From positions 1,302,001 to 1,366,000 of the forward strand of contig NZ_CP140772.1 in the NCBI RefSeq assembly GCF_037893185.1: a stretch of 64,000 bases of DNA. The letters are read 5' to 3'. Shown here piece by piece: positions 1 to 8,418 of the stretch (position 1 is its first letter; each line of letters begins with the position of its first letter). The position numbers and the translations under genes are program-made. Origin of the DNA: Chitinophaga sp. 180180018-3 (lineage in GTDB: Bacteria > Bacteroidota > Bacteroidia > Chitinophagales > Chitinophagaceae). The notes beneath the pieces are model-generated. The model was not told the DNA's origin and did no database searches. It worked only from the letters and a program-made list of their open reading frames with translations.

Positions 1-536
1 TTCAGTTTCATGCAGACCTATTTATTAATGGAAAGCATGCCGGGGAGGCAAGCAATGATGGTAATGGTGGCTCCTGTTCCTATGAAGGATATACCCCCGA
101 AGGCAAAAAGTTAATTCACGATGCCGAAGCATACTTTAAAAGCCTCCCACCAATAAATATTGCCGATCAGGGGGAAAATTTACTATTGATCGAACAAAGC
201 CTGGAATATCGTATTTCCGAACTATCCTATGAATATTACAACAACAGGGAGCGGAATCGTATGATGTTAAAGGGGTTCGTGTTTGGTCAAAATGGTGTCA
301 TACAATGGCTGGAATTTAAGAAGCCGATTTCCCACTTCCTAAAAACTCAAAACGGTGAAGACTTCCTCAAGCGAACCCTCGAAACAGAAGTTGTTCCGCT
401 TATGAAGGAAGGAGATGTGTTATTCAATACCAATCTCCCAGCGTCTGTTACTGAAAAACTTTCACATAAACAGCTTACCATGAAGGCTCCTCGCGTAATT
501 AAACCTGATAAACCCGGACGTAAAAACCGACTTTAA
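1..536 (+). CDS. Hypothetical ICE protein, 5' end outside window
   Basis: The reading frame is open from base 3 to the stop at 534-536, giving 177 visible residues, so the gene starts to the left of the window. A start at the TTG at 186 would discard well-formed coding sequence upstream (for example GYTPEGKKLIHDAEAYF) and is unlikely. The product is soluble looking, with a basic Pro/Lys-rich tail (IKPDKPGRKNRL) and no signal peptide or membrane segment. I do not recognise the family. It is followed 25 bases later by another small gene on the same strand, in a run of small genes leading to the mobilisation module. Confidence 0.7.
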   Translation, partial: QFHADLFINGKHAGEASNDGNGGSCSYEGYTPEGKKLIHDAEAYFKSLPPINIADQGENLLLIEQSLEYRISELSYEYYNNRERNRMMLKGFVFGQNGVIQWLEFKKPISHFLKTQNGEDFLKRTLETEVVPLMKEGDVLFNTNLPASVTEKLSHKQLTMKAPRVIKPDKPGRKNRL

Positions 537-561
537 CTTTCATCACCATAAATTAATCAGT

Positions 562-807
562 ATGTACTTACGCTATCAATTAGAATCAAAAAAATTTAGT
601 GAACCATTCACTATTGACTACCCGGTTGCTGATGCGCAGCAATCAAAAGATTATATGAAAATGCTGTTAAGTAAGCAGGGAGAAGGTAAACGGTACAGCC
701 ATTTTGCTTTGCTCGACATGGCAAAAAATGTAATCGAGCGTTACCCATTAATTCGCAAAAAAATTCAACAGCAAAAACCTATCATTTCCATACGCAAAAA
801 ATTATAG
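562..807 (+). CDS. Small hypothetical ICE protein
   Basis: An 81-residue protein starting at ATG 562. It is lysine rich towards the end (IRKKIQQQKPIISIRKKL) with no signal peptide or transmembrane segment. The stop is only two bases before the next ATG at 810, so the two are probably translationally coupled. No family recognised. Its place in a tight same-strand series upstream of relaxase genes suggests an ICE maintenance or transfer accessory protein, but that is context only. Confidence 0.6.
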   Translation: MYLRYQLESKKFSEPFTIDYPVADAQQSKDYMKMLLSKQGEGKRYSHFALLDMAKNVIERYPLIRKKIQQQKPIISIRKKL

Positions 808-809
808 CT

Positions 810-1100
810 ATGGCAATCGTAAAAAAAGACACCATCGTTTTTTCCAACGGCAGGGAAATTACAGCACCTGGCGGTATTATTTCAATTACCAGGACACTTG
901 AACTTTCAGACTATTATTCCAGAAATGTTTTCTTTTTAGATTCTTCCGGAAAGGTTATTAATATCTATCAACTTACAAAAGATGAACTGATAGAAATAGC
1001 TGATTTGATGATTCAGCTCTGGATGGAATTAAAAGACAATGTTCGCCAGGCCGATATTACCAGCCCGACAATTTTCAAAACAAAGGGTGCAAGAAAATGA
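810..1100 (+). CDS. Small hypothetical ICE protein
   Basis: A 96-residue protein starting two bases after the preceding stop, which supports a shared transcript. It has short beta-strand-like segments followed by an amphipathic helix near residues 55-75 (LIEIADLMIQLWMELKDNV) and a basic C-terminus. There is no signal peptide or membrane segment. Not recognised; the next gene begins 6 bases downstream. Confidence 0.6.
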   Translation: MAIVKKDTIVFSNGREITAPGGIISITRTLELSDYYSRNVFFLDSSGKVINIYQLTKDELIEIADLMIQLWMELKDNVRQADITSPTIFKTKGARK

Positions 1101-1106
1101 TGAACT

Positions 1107-1550
1107 ATGAGCGAATACTATCACATTCTGGACATCCACTTGAATTTGCTGCGGGATAAAGGATACCGGGAGCAGGATTTATGTAGTCCCAATGTTGAAG
1201 GTCTACTTTTCCGAGAATTTCAAGCTAAATTATCAACTGCTGTCAACGAAGCGTTGCGTTTTGGTGAGCCTACCGATTTTACTGTTGATGCGATAGGATG
1301 GTTTAAAAGTAAACTTGAAAATCCGGTTAACATTAAATTATCCTATCGCTTTGATCCTGAAAATGGGGACTTGTCTATAGATCAGCTTTCGCTCGAATAC
1401 AATGGAATGGTAACGGCAAGACGCATTGCGTCCAATAAAGAACTACCACATTCCGGGCAAATCCCGTTAATGGTGAAGCGTGAAATTTCGCAGAAAACGA
1501 GAATAGTCCGATCGCCCCCAACAACGGATTCCACCCGGAGAAAGTTGTGA
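1107..1550 (+). CDS. Hypothetical ICE protein
   Basis: A 147-residue protein starting at ATG 1107, six bases after the upstream stop. The first 110 residues look like an ordered alpha/beta domain. The last 30 or so residues are basic and low in hydrophobicity (QKTRIVRSPPTTDSTRRKL), so the tail is probably disordered. Not recognised. It sits in the same tight gene series; the overlapping antisense frame at 1375-1572 has no features of a gene. Confidence 0.6.
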   Translation: MSEYYHILDIHLNLLRDKGYREQDLCSPNVEGLLFREFQAKLSTAVNEALRFGEPTDFTVDAIGWFKSKLENPVNIKLSYRFDPENGDLSIDQLSLEYNGMVTARRIASNKELPHSGQIPLMVKREISQKTRIVRSPPTTDSTRRKL

Positions 1551-1583
1551 AAAAATCATGTGTAACATTCAAACTATGCGGTT

Positions 1584-2003
1584 ATGTTTGATAGCAGTTT
1601 ATATGTAACAGACCTTAATGGATTAAAACGGTTGGCCGAAGTTATTTCCAATATTTCACACACCAACTTATTTCCGGTAGTGTTATCGGATGATAACTAT
1701 AAGCGCATCAGCGATTCTACTTTTCAAAAGGGAACGGAACTTATTGAGATCGCAAATACAAAAGGCGAATGGCGTTACCGCAATAAAAACTGTGATTGGG
1801 ATACCGGAAATATTGTTCAATTCATTGCCAACAGATACCAGGAAGGGCTACGAAAATGCGACGACCTTTCTGTACTTCATGTATCCGCTTTCATTGCCAA
1901 ACAGTATTACGAAGACCTGAAAAAGACTTACCGAAAAGAGCATAAGAAAAATGATAAGATGCGTGTAAAACCAACAGAAAAGCAACCCGGAAATAAATTG
2001 TAA
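1584..2003 (+). CDS. Hypothetical ICE protein
   Basis: A 139-residue protein, last of the small series before the mobilisation region. It has a compact N-terminal part and a very basic Lys/Arg-rich tail from about residue 110 (KKTYRKEHKKNDKMRVKP), which could contact nucleic acid. No known motif, signal peptide or membrane segment is visible. The next gene starts after about 200 bases that hold several inverted repeats. Confidence 0.6.
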   Translation: MFDSSLYVTDLNGLKRLAEVISNISHTNLFPVVLSDDNYKRISDSTFQKGTELIEIANTKGEWRYRNKNCDWDTGNIVQFIANRYQEGLRKCDDLSVLHVSAFIAKQYYEDLKKTYRKEHKKNDKMRVKPTEKQPGNKL

Positions 2004-2029
2004 GCTAATTTTTCCTGAAAAATAAAAGT

Positions 2030-2178
2030 AATAACAGCTTTCGCAATTCCCTGTTATTTCCAATTCCGGCTGCCTTTATTCGCATCCAGCAAGTTGTATC
2101 GTTGTTACACAACGAACTTGTTGGCGCCTCCGAAGTCGGCTGCCAATAAAGTAGATAACGCTCGGAACTCGCGTTATC
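2030..2178 (+). other. Candidate oriT: cluster of inverted repeats upstream of the relaxase genes
   Basis: Three inverted repeats fill the gap before the mobilisation genes. (1) AATAACAG at 2030-2037 with CTGTTATT at 2051-2058. (2) CAAGTT, a 4-base bulge (gtat), then CGTTGT at 2090-2105, with ACAACGAACTTG at 2109-2120 and a 3-base loop. (3) GATAACGC at 2154-2161 with GCGTTATC at 2171-2178. Relaxosome origins in Bacteroidetes elements commonly lie directly upstream of the accessory protein and relaxase genes and contain such repeats. The nick site is not identified, so oriT is an inference from position and structure. Confidence 0.5.
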
Positions 2179-2200
2179 AATTCACCAATAAAACGGTTAT

Positions 2201-2611
2201 GTGTGTATGGAAAAGAGTGTTGAAGTTAAACCGAACCAGCGTAAGTTTTGGTGTAATATCCGGCTTACAGAACAGGAATTTGAATTGTTACACAGCAAAC
2301 TCGAAACAACGACCTGCCGCAAGATCAGCGAGTATGTGCGTAACGTTTTATTCGATAGACCAGTTACTATCAGGCAAAGGAATCAATCTTTGGATGACTT
2401 AATGACTGCGCTCATTCTTTACCGAAATGATCTGAATGCACTGGGAAATAATTTTAACCAGGTGGTAAAAAGGATTAATAGTATTCCACCCGGACCGGAA
2501 TTTTTTGCCTGGTTACCTGTTGCAGAAAACCTGCAAAAAGAGTTGTTAGAAAAAATTGGCAGCTTCCAGAAACAGATCGATCAACTCGGTGAAAAATGGT
2601 TGGGAAAATAG
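2201..2611 (+). CDS. Ribbon-helix-helix relaxosome accessory protein (MobC/MobA-like)
   Basis: A 136-residue protein. Residues about 12-50 have the ribbon-helix-helix pattern of Bacteroidetes mobilisation accessory proteins (FWCNIRLTEQEF, then KISEYVRNVLF), followed by a helical region containing ALGNNFNQVVKRIN, a signature of MobC-type relaxosome proteins. It would bind oriT DNA and help the relaxase. ATG 2201 and ATG 2207 are both possible starts. It overlaps the relaxase gene by 16 bases, indicating translational coupling, and lies directly after the oriT-like repeats. Confidence 0.85.
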   Translation: MCMEKSVEVKPNQRKFWCNIRLTEQEFELLHSKLETTTCRKISEYVRNVLFDRPVTIRQRNQSLDDLMTALILYRNDLNALGNNFNQVVKRINSIPPGPEFFAWLPVAENLQKELLEKIGSFQKQIDQLGEKWLGK

Positions 2612-4104
2612 AGAGTGGCCCAAATATACGTGGTGCGCTGAACTACAATGAAAATAAAGTCAAGGCGGGAAAAGCTACTCTTATCGGCGCCGGTTTATAC
2701 CATAAAGACGCCGATAAGTTGTCGTTCAATGAAAAAATATCCCGGCTGCAACACCGTGCAGATTTGCACGGTACCGCGAAGCATAAGTGCATACACATTT
2801 CTATTAACCTTGATCCCTCGGAGAATATTCCCAATGAAATGTTTCTAAAGCTGGCGGCAGAATACATGGAATTGATCGGGCTGGAACAGCAGCCTTATCT
2901 GGTTTACCGTCATTCAGATGTTGCGCATCCGCATATTCACATTGTTACCACCTCGATATTACCCACTGGCAAGCAAAAAAACTTGCATAACCTGGGCCGC
3001 AAAGAATCGTTTGCTGCCTGCCGGGAAATTGAGCGTCGGCATAACCTGATTGCCGCAGACAAGGTGCAGCCCAAAATGTTACACACCATTAAACCGGTTG
3101 ACATTACTAAGGTTGAATATGGCCTCAAAGAAACGAAAGCGGCTATCGGGCGCATACTGTATTCAGTTCTTGCGAACTATGATTTTGGCTCGTTTGCTGA
3201 GCTGAACGCCATATTAAAACAATACAATATCGTTGCAGATCCCGGAGCACCTGGTACCAGAATGGAGAAGCATAAAGGCCTCGTTTATTCTATGCTGGAT
3301 GAAAAAGGCAAGAAAATCGGGGTTCCCATTAAGGCAAGCAAATATTATTTCAAGGCCAAACTTTCCCACATCGAAACCCTTGCTGAAAAAGGCGAACAGG
3401 GCAAGAAACGACACAGGCAGGACCTGAAAATGGACATTGAAGAGGCACTAAGAAAGTCAGCAAGTCGCGCAGATTTTATACAAGTGTTATCGCAGAAGCA
3501 TATCAATGCGGTATTTCGGAGCAATGCCGATGGCAGGTTCTATGGCCTTACTTTTATTGATAACAAGCGCGGATGTGTATTCAACGGCAGTGACATTGAC
3601 CGGGAATTTTCCTGCAAGAAAATACTGGACCGCCTTGACCGGCCTTATTTACATCAAGCAAAAGAACAACATTTTAATAAGCAGTTTAGTGAAGCCGTAA
3701 TCGCCGAAACTGATTTCAGCAACGGCTATAAGAATGTTCTTGCCGAATGGTCAGCGAAGGGTTTGTTAATCCAATCCGCAGATGGTAAAGCAGGTTTTCA
3801 ATCGGGCCATTTTCAATTACCCAACAGCGCATACAATCCTGTTCCCGCGAAAATCGCACATTATCTTCGGGCGAATGCTTACTCCGCAAGACATGCAGTT
3901 GCTATAGAAAAGTTCCTTCGCAGTAATGCCGATAAATTCGCGCTTGATATTTCCATGTCTCCGGTAACACCTGTACCGACGGTTTTCATCGCGGCAATTT
4001 CCCAATTCTTTACCAACCTGTTCCAACCGGTCGAGCAAGACCCAGTGGACGTTCAGTGGCTTCGAGAAAGTAAGAAAAAGAGGAAGCGGCGCCGCCCTTC
4101 CTAA
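2596..4104 (+). CDS. Relaxase/mobilization nuclease
   Basis: A 502-residue protein with the relaxase three-histidine motif HPHIHIV at residues 111-117, which binds the metal ion. Tyr17 in the N-terminal stretch GALNYNENKV is the likely DNA-linking nucleophile. This is the MobP/MobB-type nuclease that nicks oriT and stays covalently attached to the transferred strand. The C-terminal half (about 270-500) is family-typical in length and lysine rich at the end. It overlaps the accessory gene upstream and is followed 26 bases later by the coupling ATPase, completing a mobilisation module. Confidence 0.93.
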   Translation: MVGKIESGPNIRGALNYNENKVKAGKATLIGAGLYHKDADKLSFNEKISRLQHRADLHGTAKHKCIHISINLDPSENIPNEMFLKLAAEYMELIGLEQQPYLVYRHSDVAHPHIHIVTTSILPTGKQKNLHNLGRKESFAACREIERRHNLIAADKVQPKMLHTIKPVDITKVEYGLKETKAAIGRILYSVLANYDFGSFAELNAILKQYNIVADPGAPGTRMEKHKGLVYSMLDEKGKKIGVPIKASKYYFKAKLSHIETLAEKGEQGKKRHRQDLKMDIEEALRKSASRADFIQVLSQKHINAVFRSNADGRFYGLTFIDNKRGCVFNGSDIDREFSCKKILDRLDRPYLHQAKEQHFNKQFSEAVIAETDFSNGYKNVLAEWSAKGLLIQSADGKAGFQSGHFQLPNSAYNPVPAKIAHYLRANAYSARHAVAIEKFLRSNADKFALDISMSPVTPVPTVFIAAISQFFTNLFQPVEQDPVDVQWLRESKKKRKRRRPS

Positions 4105-4130
4105 AAATAGCACCCTTAAAAATGTGAGTT

Positions 4131-6119
4131 ATGAGTAGTGGAGAAAATGAACAAGGGCTTAGAGCCATCACCGATTTTATGCGCAAAGGGAGTATCATCC
4201 TGCTGATACTTCACTTTTATGTTTTTTGTTACGCAGCTTTTGAATTATGGGGATTGACGGCAACACCTGTAAAAAATGTCCTATTGAATCTAGGAAAGAC
4301 CGGCATTTTTTCCGACCTCCATATTACCAAAGGTTTTTCTTTGTTACTGCTCCTGCTTTCTGTTTTTGGCAGTAAAGGCAAGAAAGATGAAACAATCCAT
4401 CCTGGTGAAGTGGTTACCTATATTCTTTTAGGTATCTCCATTTTTTTTGGAAGTTATTTTTTTCTTGCCATCGGGTTAGCTGTAGATATTACAGCTATCG
4501 CATACATTTCTGTAACAACGATTGGGTTTGTTTTGTTCCTCACCGGTGCGGCGCGGCTTTCCCGGTTGATTAAAGTAAAACTTGGCGGCGACATTTTCAA
4601 CGAAGAAAACGAAACCTTCCCGCAGGAAGAAAGATTGCTGGAAAACCCATTCAGCGTAAATCTTCCTGGTAAATATCAATACAAAGGCCAGGTCCGTAAG
4701 ATGTGGCTCAATATCATTAATGGGGCAAGGATGGTGCTCATTATCGGCGGTCCAGGAGCAGGTAAGACTTACTTTCTTATCCGTAATGTCATCAAGCAAA
4801 AAATCGAACGGAAGAATTTTCCCGGCATGTTGTTATATGATTTCAAGTATGATGATCTTGCCGTTATTGCATACAACTCCTGGTTAAAAGCGGGACATCT
4901 GTATAAAAAAAAGCCCCGTTTCCTCATAATCAATTTCGATAATCCTATTGATAGGTGTAATCCACTAGAACCCTCCACCATGCGAGATATTACGGATGCC
5001 AGTGAAAGCGCCCGTACCATCCTGCTCGGTCTTAACATGCAGTGGATTCAGAAAACCGGGGATTTCTTCGTGGAGAGTCCAATTAATTTCTTGACTGCTA
5101 TTATCTGGTTTTTAAAAAAGTTTAAAGGTGGTAAGTTCTGCACTCTTCCGCATGCTATAGAATTGATGCAAGCTGATTACGATGATCTTTTTCCAATTCT
5201 CTCTACCGAACCAGAAATTGAAGTGCTTATCAATCCCTTCATTTCCGCGTACATGAACCGGGCAATGGAGCAACTCGAAGGACAGATTGCATCTGCAAAA
5301 ATCGCACTTGCACGTCTGGCTTCTCCATTATTATACTACGTTCTTGGCGCCAGTGATTTCACGCTTGATATAAATAATCCTGATGATCCTAAAATTGTAG
5401 TGCTGGCAAACAATCCTGAAAAAACGCAGATTTATGGAGCTGTAATATCTCTTTATCTCAATCGTGTTTTCCGCATCCTACCCAAAAAAGGGATGGAAAA
5501 GTGCTGCATTATTGCTGATGAATTTTCCAGCCTGTATGCCAACGGTATCGAAAATTTCCTGGCAATTTCCAGGGGGTATAAAATTTTTTGTTACCTGGCA
5601 ATTCAGAATATTGCGCAGCTTCGCAAAAGTTATGGTCGTGAACAAGCCGATGTTATCTTCAATCTGGCCGGTAATATAATTTGCGGCCAGGCCATCGGTG
5701 ATACCGCCAAATCTGTAAGTGAAGCTATTGGAAAGATCGTCCAAAAACGGGAAAGTATTTCCATCAACCGTCAGGATACCAGCATAAGCCGTAATACACA
5801 ACTGGATTTTGCTGTTCCGGCTTCCAAAATATCTACGCTCTCTGCAGGTGAGTTTGTCGGAATTTTAGCCGATAACCCCGACCAGGTAATCAAGTATAAA
5901 GCCTTTCATACGGCTATACAAAATGACCATGAAGCAATCAGGGCCGAAGAATCAAAGTACAAATCGCTGCCAACAGGCAACGTGACGGACCTCGATGTGC
6001 AGAATAATTACATTCAGATAAAAAATGATATAATTGATTTGATAGAAACAGAAATCGAGCGGATCAAAAACGATCCCGATCTTGCGCACCTCATTTTTGT
6101 GAAACAAGAGGGCAAGTGA
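4131..6119 (+). CDS. Type IV coupling protein (VirD4/TraG-type ATPase)
   Basis: A 662-residue inner-membrane ATPase. Hydrophobic segments at roughly 20-45, 65-85 and 95-145 anchor it. The Walker A motif GGPGAGKT is at about residues 206-213 and a Walker B-like IIADEFSSLY at about 460. It links the relaxosome to the secretion channel and energises DNA export. Gene order accessory protein, relaxase, coupling protein is typical of Bacteroidetes conjugative elements, where this gene is often called mobC. The channel genes themselves lie 27 kb downstream, with cargo between. Confidence 0.92.
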   Translation: MSSGENEQGLRAITDFMRKGSIILLILHFYVFCYAAFELWGLTATPVKNVLLNLGKTGIFSDLHITKGFSLLLLLLSVFGSKGKKDETIHPGEVVTYILLGISIFFGSYFFLAIGLAVDITAIAYISVTTIGFVLFLTGAARLSRLIKVKLGGDIFNEENETFPQEERLLENPFSVNLPGKYQYKGQVRKMWLNIINGARMVLIIGGPGAGKTYFLIRNVIKQKIERKNFPGMLLYDFKYDDLAVIAYNSWLKAGHLYKKKPRFLIINFDNPIDRCNPLEPSTMRDITDASESARTILLGLNMQWIQKTGDFFVESPINFLTAIIWFLKKFKGGKFCTLPHAIELMQADYDDLFPILSTEPEIEVLINPFISAYMNRAMEQLEGQIASAKIALARLASPLLYYVLGASDFTLDINNPDDPKIVVLANNPEKTQIYGAVISLYLNRVFRILPKKGMEKCCIIADEFSSLYANGIENFLAISRGYKIFCYLAIQNIAQLRKSYGREQADVIFNLAGNIICGQAIGDTAKSVSEAIGKIVQKRESISINRQDTSISRNTQLDFAVPASKISTLSAGEFVGILADNPDQVIKYKAFHTAIQNDHEAIRAEESKYKSLPTGNVTDLDVQNNYIQIKNDIIDLIETEIERIKNDPDLAHLIFVKQEGK

Positions 6120-6128
6120 ATGTTACCA

Positions 6129-6359
6129 TTACACGGTTTTGGGGTATAGTTCATTGGGTTCAACTTCCAATGCCCACATGATTTTTATTAGGGTGGTGGT
6201 AGCCGGGTCTTTTAGTCCTCGTTCAATAAGGGATATTTGCGCCTCGGTGGTTTCCGAAAGGTCGGCCAGGTGCGCCTGGCTCCACCTCCGTTTTTTACGG
6301 AGTTTCCTTAAATTACTTCCTAGCTCTAAGAGTACTATGCTGTCGCTGTTGCCTGCCAT
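6129..6359 (-). CDS. XRE-family helix-turn-helix regulator
   Basis: A 76-residue single-domain DNA-binding protein. The Cro/C1-type HTH covers about residues 12-70 (LRKLRKKRRWSQAHLADLS, then EAQISLIERGLKDPATTTL). It has no effector domain, so it probably acts as a dimeric repressor. It is transcribed away from a receiver-like gene; the shared intergenic region carries a 7-bp-arm palindrome at 6394-6409 that is a good candidate operator. Converges with the coupling protein gene (9-base gap). Confidence 0.88.
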   Translation of the reverse strand: MAGNSDSIVLLELGSNLRKLRKKRRWSQAHLADLSETTEAQISLIERGLKDPATTTLIKIMWALEVEPNELYPKTV

Positions 6360-6393
6360 CTGTGAAAAGTGGCATCAAAATCTGGCACCAACC

Positions 6394-6409
6394 TTATACG
6401 CTCGTATAA
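6394..6409. promoter_or_regulatory. Palindrome TTATACG-CT-CGTATAA, candidate XRE operator
   Basis: A perfect 7-base inverted repeat with a 2-base centre, lying 35 bases upstream of the XRE gene start (6359) and 77 bases upstream of the receiver-like gene (6486). Size and symmetry fit a dimeric XRE repressor site. A similar arrangement is found upstream of the XRE gene at 18576-18842. Confidence 0.5.
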
Positions 6410-6417
6410 TTCTAAAA

Positions 6418-6436
6418 AAATTCCTAAATTACTGCT
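6418..6436 (-). promoter_or_regulatory. Element shared by two XRE promoters (AGCAGTAATTTA)
   Basis: On the minus strand this reads AGCAGTAATTTA followed by an A/T-rich stretch, directly before the palindrome at 6394-6409. The same 12 bases occur at 18899-18910 upstream of the second XRE gene, again just outside a palindrome. Probably a shared promoter element for small XRE repressors; the role is inferred from position. Confidence 0.4.
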
Positions 6437-6485
6437 TGTTTTTACTCCGGTTACAGCAATTCGACCCTTCAAAAAACCTGAAACT

Positions 6486-6944
6486 ATGATTTTTAGCTTT
6501 TTATTATTTAAAAAGAAGAATTTCTTCCTCAAAAAGAGGAACTTTCCCGGTAAATCCCTTATTGTTATCGACAGGGATAAGGCAGCCCTCGATAAGATCA
6601 CGGCGGTATGCAAAGAACACAAAATCGATTGTTTCACAGCCCATGATCCTAAAAGGGGTCTTGAACTGGTGACGGCGCATAAACCATATGCGGCTGTATT
6701 GAGTGCTGATTTCGCTCCCGACCTGCCGCGCCTTCGCAGTTCGCACGAGGAATACAAAAATCTACTGGTGATTATTCTAGCGGAGGAAAAATGGGCCGGT
6801 AGCAGGGCCGCGCTCGTCGATTCACTTATTAAAACCGGCGCCCAGGAATTTGTTTCTAAACCGATCAATCCAAACAAACTTATTGGTGTAATTGAACGGC
6901 TATTCACAGGCAAACCCATAACATCAAAAAGCACAGCCCAATAA
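6486..6944 (+). CDS. Receiver-domain protein, atypical
   Basis: A 152-residue protein from ATG 6486. The frame extends upstream to 6369, but that part overlaps the regulatory palindrome and has no domain character. After a basic 20-residue leader it has a receiver fold: acidic pair IDRD at the end of strand 1, the phosphoacceptor position in VLSAD, and the conserved lysine in FVSKPIN. The switch Thr/Ser after strand 4 is absent (IILAEEKW). There is no output domain, so it would act as a stand-alone signalling protein. It is one of three receiver-like proteins within 4 kb. Confidence 0.7.
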   Translation: MIFSFLLFKKKNFFLKKRNFPGKSLIVIDRDKAALDKITAVCKEHKIDCFTAHDPKRGLELVTAHKPYAAVLSADFAPDLPRLRSSHEEYKNLLVIILAEEKWAGSRAALVDSLIKTGAQEFVSKPINPNKLIGVIERLFTGKPITSKSTAQ

Positions 6945-7031
6945 TTGCTTAACTCCTTATATTAGCTTAACGATAGATCCTGTAGCCGCCAGCAGGTTAT
7001 TTACCCCTGTCCCCCTAAACAAATAACCGTA

Positions 7032-7370
7032 ATGAATAAATTTTCATGTAATTGGCAATCATTCGGTGTAGAAAGCAGCTTGGAACTATTTAAAGATTTG
7101 GAAAATACATCATTTGGTATGGCGATCACAAACATACCGAAAGAACAACGAGGCCCACTTCTGGAAAAATTGGTAGATGAATTAGAACAATTGATAAAAA
7201 CTACTACCGACCTTCAAAAGTCAAATGGCAACCGCGACGAGATAAAAGAAACGTTGAACATATTAATCGAAAAGTATCATTATTACAACTTCGCATACTT
7301 CACGTTTTTCAAAAAATTTAGAGAAGAAAAAAACAAGACAGAAAATTCAATGCAGCATGAAGAAAATTAG
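7032..7370 (+). CDS. Hypothetical protein, helical
   Basis: A 112-residue protein predicted largely helical and rich in Lys/Glu (KLVDELEQLIKTTTDL). It has no signal peptide, membrane segment or known motif. Its last codons overlap the start of a small secreted-peptide gene at 7357, suggesting coupled translation. Not recognised. Confidence 0.55.
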   Translation: MNKFSCNWQSFGVESSLELFKDLENTSFGMAITNIPKEQRGPLLEKLVDELEQLIKTTTDLQKSNGNRDEIKETLNILIEKYHYYNFAYFTFFKKFREEKNKTENSMQHEEN

Positions 7371-7482
7371 AAAGATATCACACTTAATAGTGGTTTTTTG
7401 CCTGGTATCGTTGATGTGTTCCGTCAGTCAAAGCTCTACCAAGCCCGGCCTTCCGACATTGCCACCGATTAAATTTTCTTAG
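7357..7482 (+). CDS. Small secreted peptide (41 aa)
   Basis: This short frame starts at ATG 7357 inside the end of the preceding gene. It encodes a basic start (MKKIRKISH), a hydrophobic core (LIVVFCLVSLMCSV) and a short polar tail (SSTKPGLPTLPPIKFS). This is the layout of a signal peptide with a mature tail of about 15-20 residues. The cysteine in LMCSV could also serve as a weak lipobox. Function unknown; the evidence is the coupled start and clear signal-peptide shape. Confidence 0.45.
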   Translation: MKKIRKISHLIVVFCLVSLMCSVSQSSTKPGLPTLPPIKFS

Positions 7483-7576
7483 AAGATTTTTAAGTGTCAG
7501 GCGGAATTGTAGTAAAAAACTGTTATTGCTGGTGTAGTATCTCGAAAAGTTTACTCATAGATAAACACAACTACAG

Positions 7577-7906
7577 ATGGAAATGGATCTCGAACACATT
7601 AGACAGTTGTATTTGCAACAGCTATGTGCTACGCTTTCTTCCGATGAAGAAATTGCACTTGCGGAAGCTATCCGGCTTCCGCATATCCGCAGAATGTGTG
7701 ATGAACTTAGCGAGCTTTATCACAGCCCTGAAATGATGAAGTTGTTGCGTGAACGACCGACTGAAAAGCGATGGAAAGAGCTGAAAGAACTTGCACAACT
7801 TTCACTGGAAACTAACGAAGAAATAGTTCTGCCAGGTTGGAAAGACGTTTTTGTTCTTTCGCTGCTCATGATTGCAGCAGCGTATATCTTTTGGAAAGTT
7901 TTATAG
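7577..7906 (+). CDS. Small protein with C-terminal membrane anchor, anti-sigma-like N-terminus
   Basis: A 109-residue protein with a helical N-terminal region (ATLSSDEEIALAEAIRL) resembling the first part of FecR-type anti-sigma factors. A single hydrophobic segment lies at the end (VFVLSLLMIAAAYIFWKVL). It lacks the periplasmic FecR domain, as does the protein at 26955-27275. No sigma factor gene is adjacent, so an anti-sigma role is only a suggestion. Confidence 0.55.
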   Translation: MEMDLEHIRQLYLQQLCATLSSDEEIALAEAIRLPHIRRMCDELSELYHSPEMMKLLRERPTEKRWKELKELAQLSLETNEEIVLPGWKDVFVLSLLMIAAAYIFWKVL

Positions 7907-7965
7907 TTGATAAAAAATGGTGTTAACTGTATCGTGTATCCTCGAATTACCTTAATTTTTTTTCA

Positions 7966-8418
7966 ATGTCAGAAAATCCGATAACCCCCGGAAATAATAT
8001 ATTTCCAGATAATCAACATAAGGTAAAACTATTGATTGCAGAAGATGACCATATCGCACAAATGATCGTCAACAAGCAACTAGAACCATATCCGTTTTAT
8101 GAAATTACCTTTTGCGATGATGGCGACGAGTTTATGGTTATGCTGGAAAGTATTGAGCCGGACCTAATCTTAATGGATATTCGCCTGCCGAACATTTCGG
8201 GAATTGAACTTATACGTCAAATACGGGTACATGAAAAATTTAAAGATCTTCCTATCCTGGTATTAAGCGCATCCGCATTTAAGGAAGATATTGACGCAGG
8301 TATAAAAGCAGGAGCTACTGAATATATCACGAAACCCTACAATCTTGAAAAATTTATCGACAGGTTATTATATTACACGATGAAGGTTGCCGAACCAGGT
8401 CAAAATCCAGCCCATTAA
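7966..8418 (+). CDS. Response regulator, receiver domain only
   Basis: A 150-residue protein with a complete receiver domain at about residues 23-140: acidic pocket IAEDD, phosphoacceptor Asp in LILMDIRLP, switch Ser in VLSAS, and Lys in YITKPYN. There is no DNA-binding output domain, so it acts like CheY/Spo0F-type single-domain regulators. No histidine kinase is encoded in the window, so phosphorylation must come from a chromosomal or distant kinase. Its stop codon overlaps the convergent ATPase gene by 4 bases. Confidence 0.9.
   Translation: MSENPITPGNNIFPDNQHKVKLLIAEDDHIAQMIVNKQLEPYPFYEITFCDDGDEFMVMLESIEPDLILMDIRLPNISGIELIRQIRVHEKFKDLPILVLSASAFKEDIDAGIKAGATEYITKPYNLEKFIDRLLYYTMKVAEPGQNPAH

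Noticed and set aside
6335..6934. 199-residue open frame on the minus strand
   Set aside because: It is antisense to the receiver-like gene, overlaps the XRE gene end and operator, and has no domain character.
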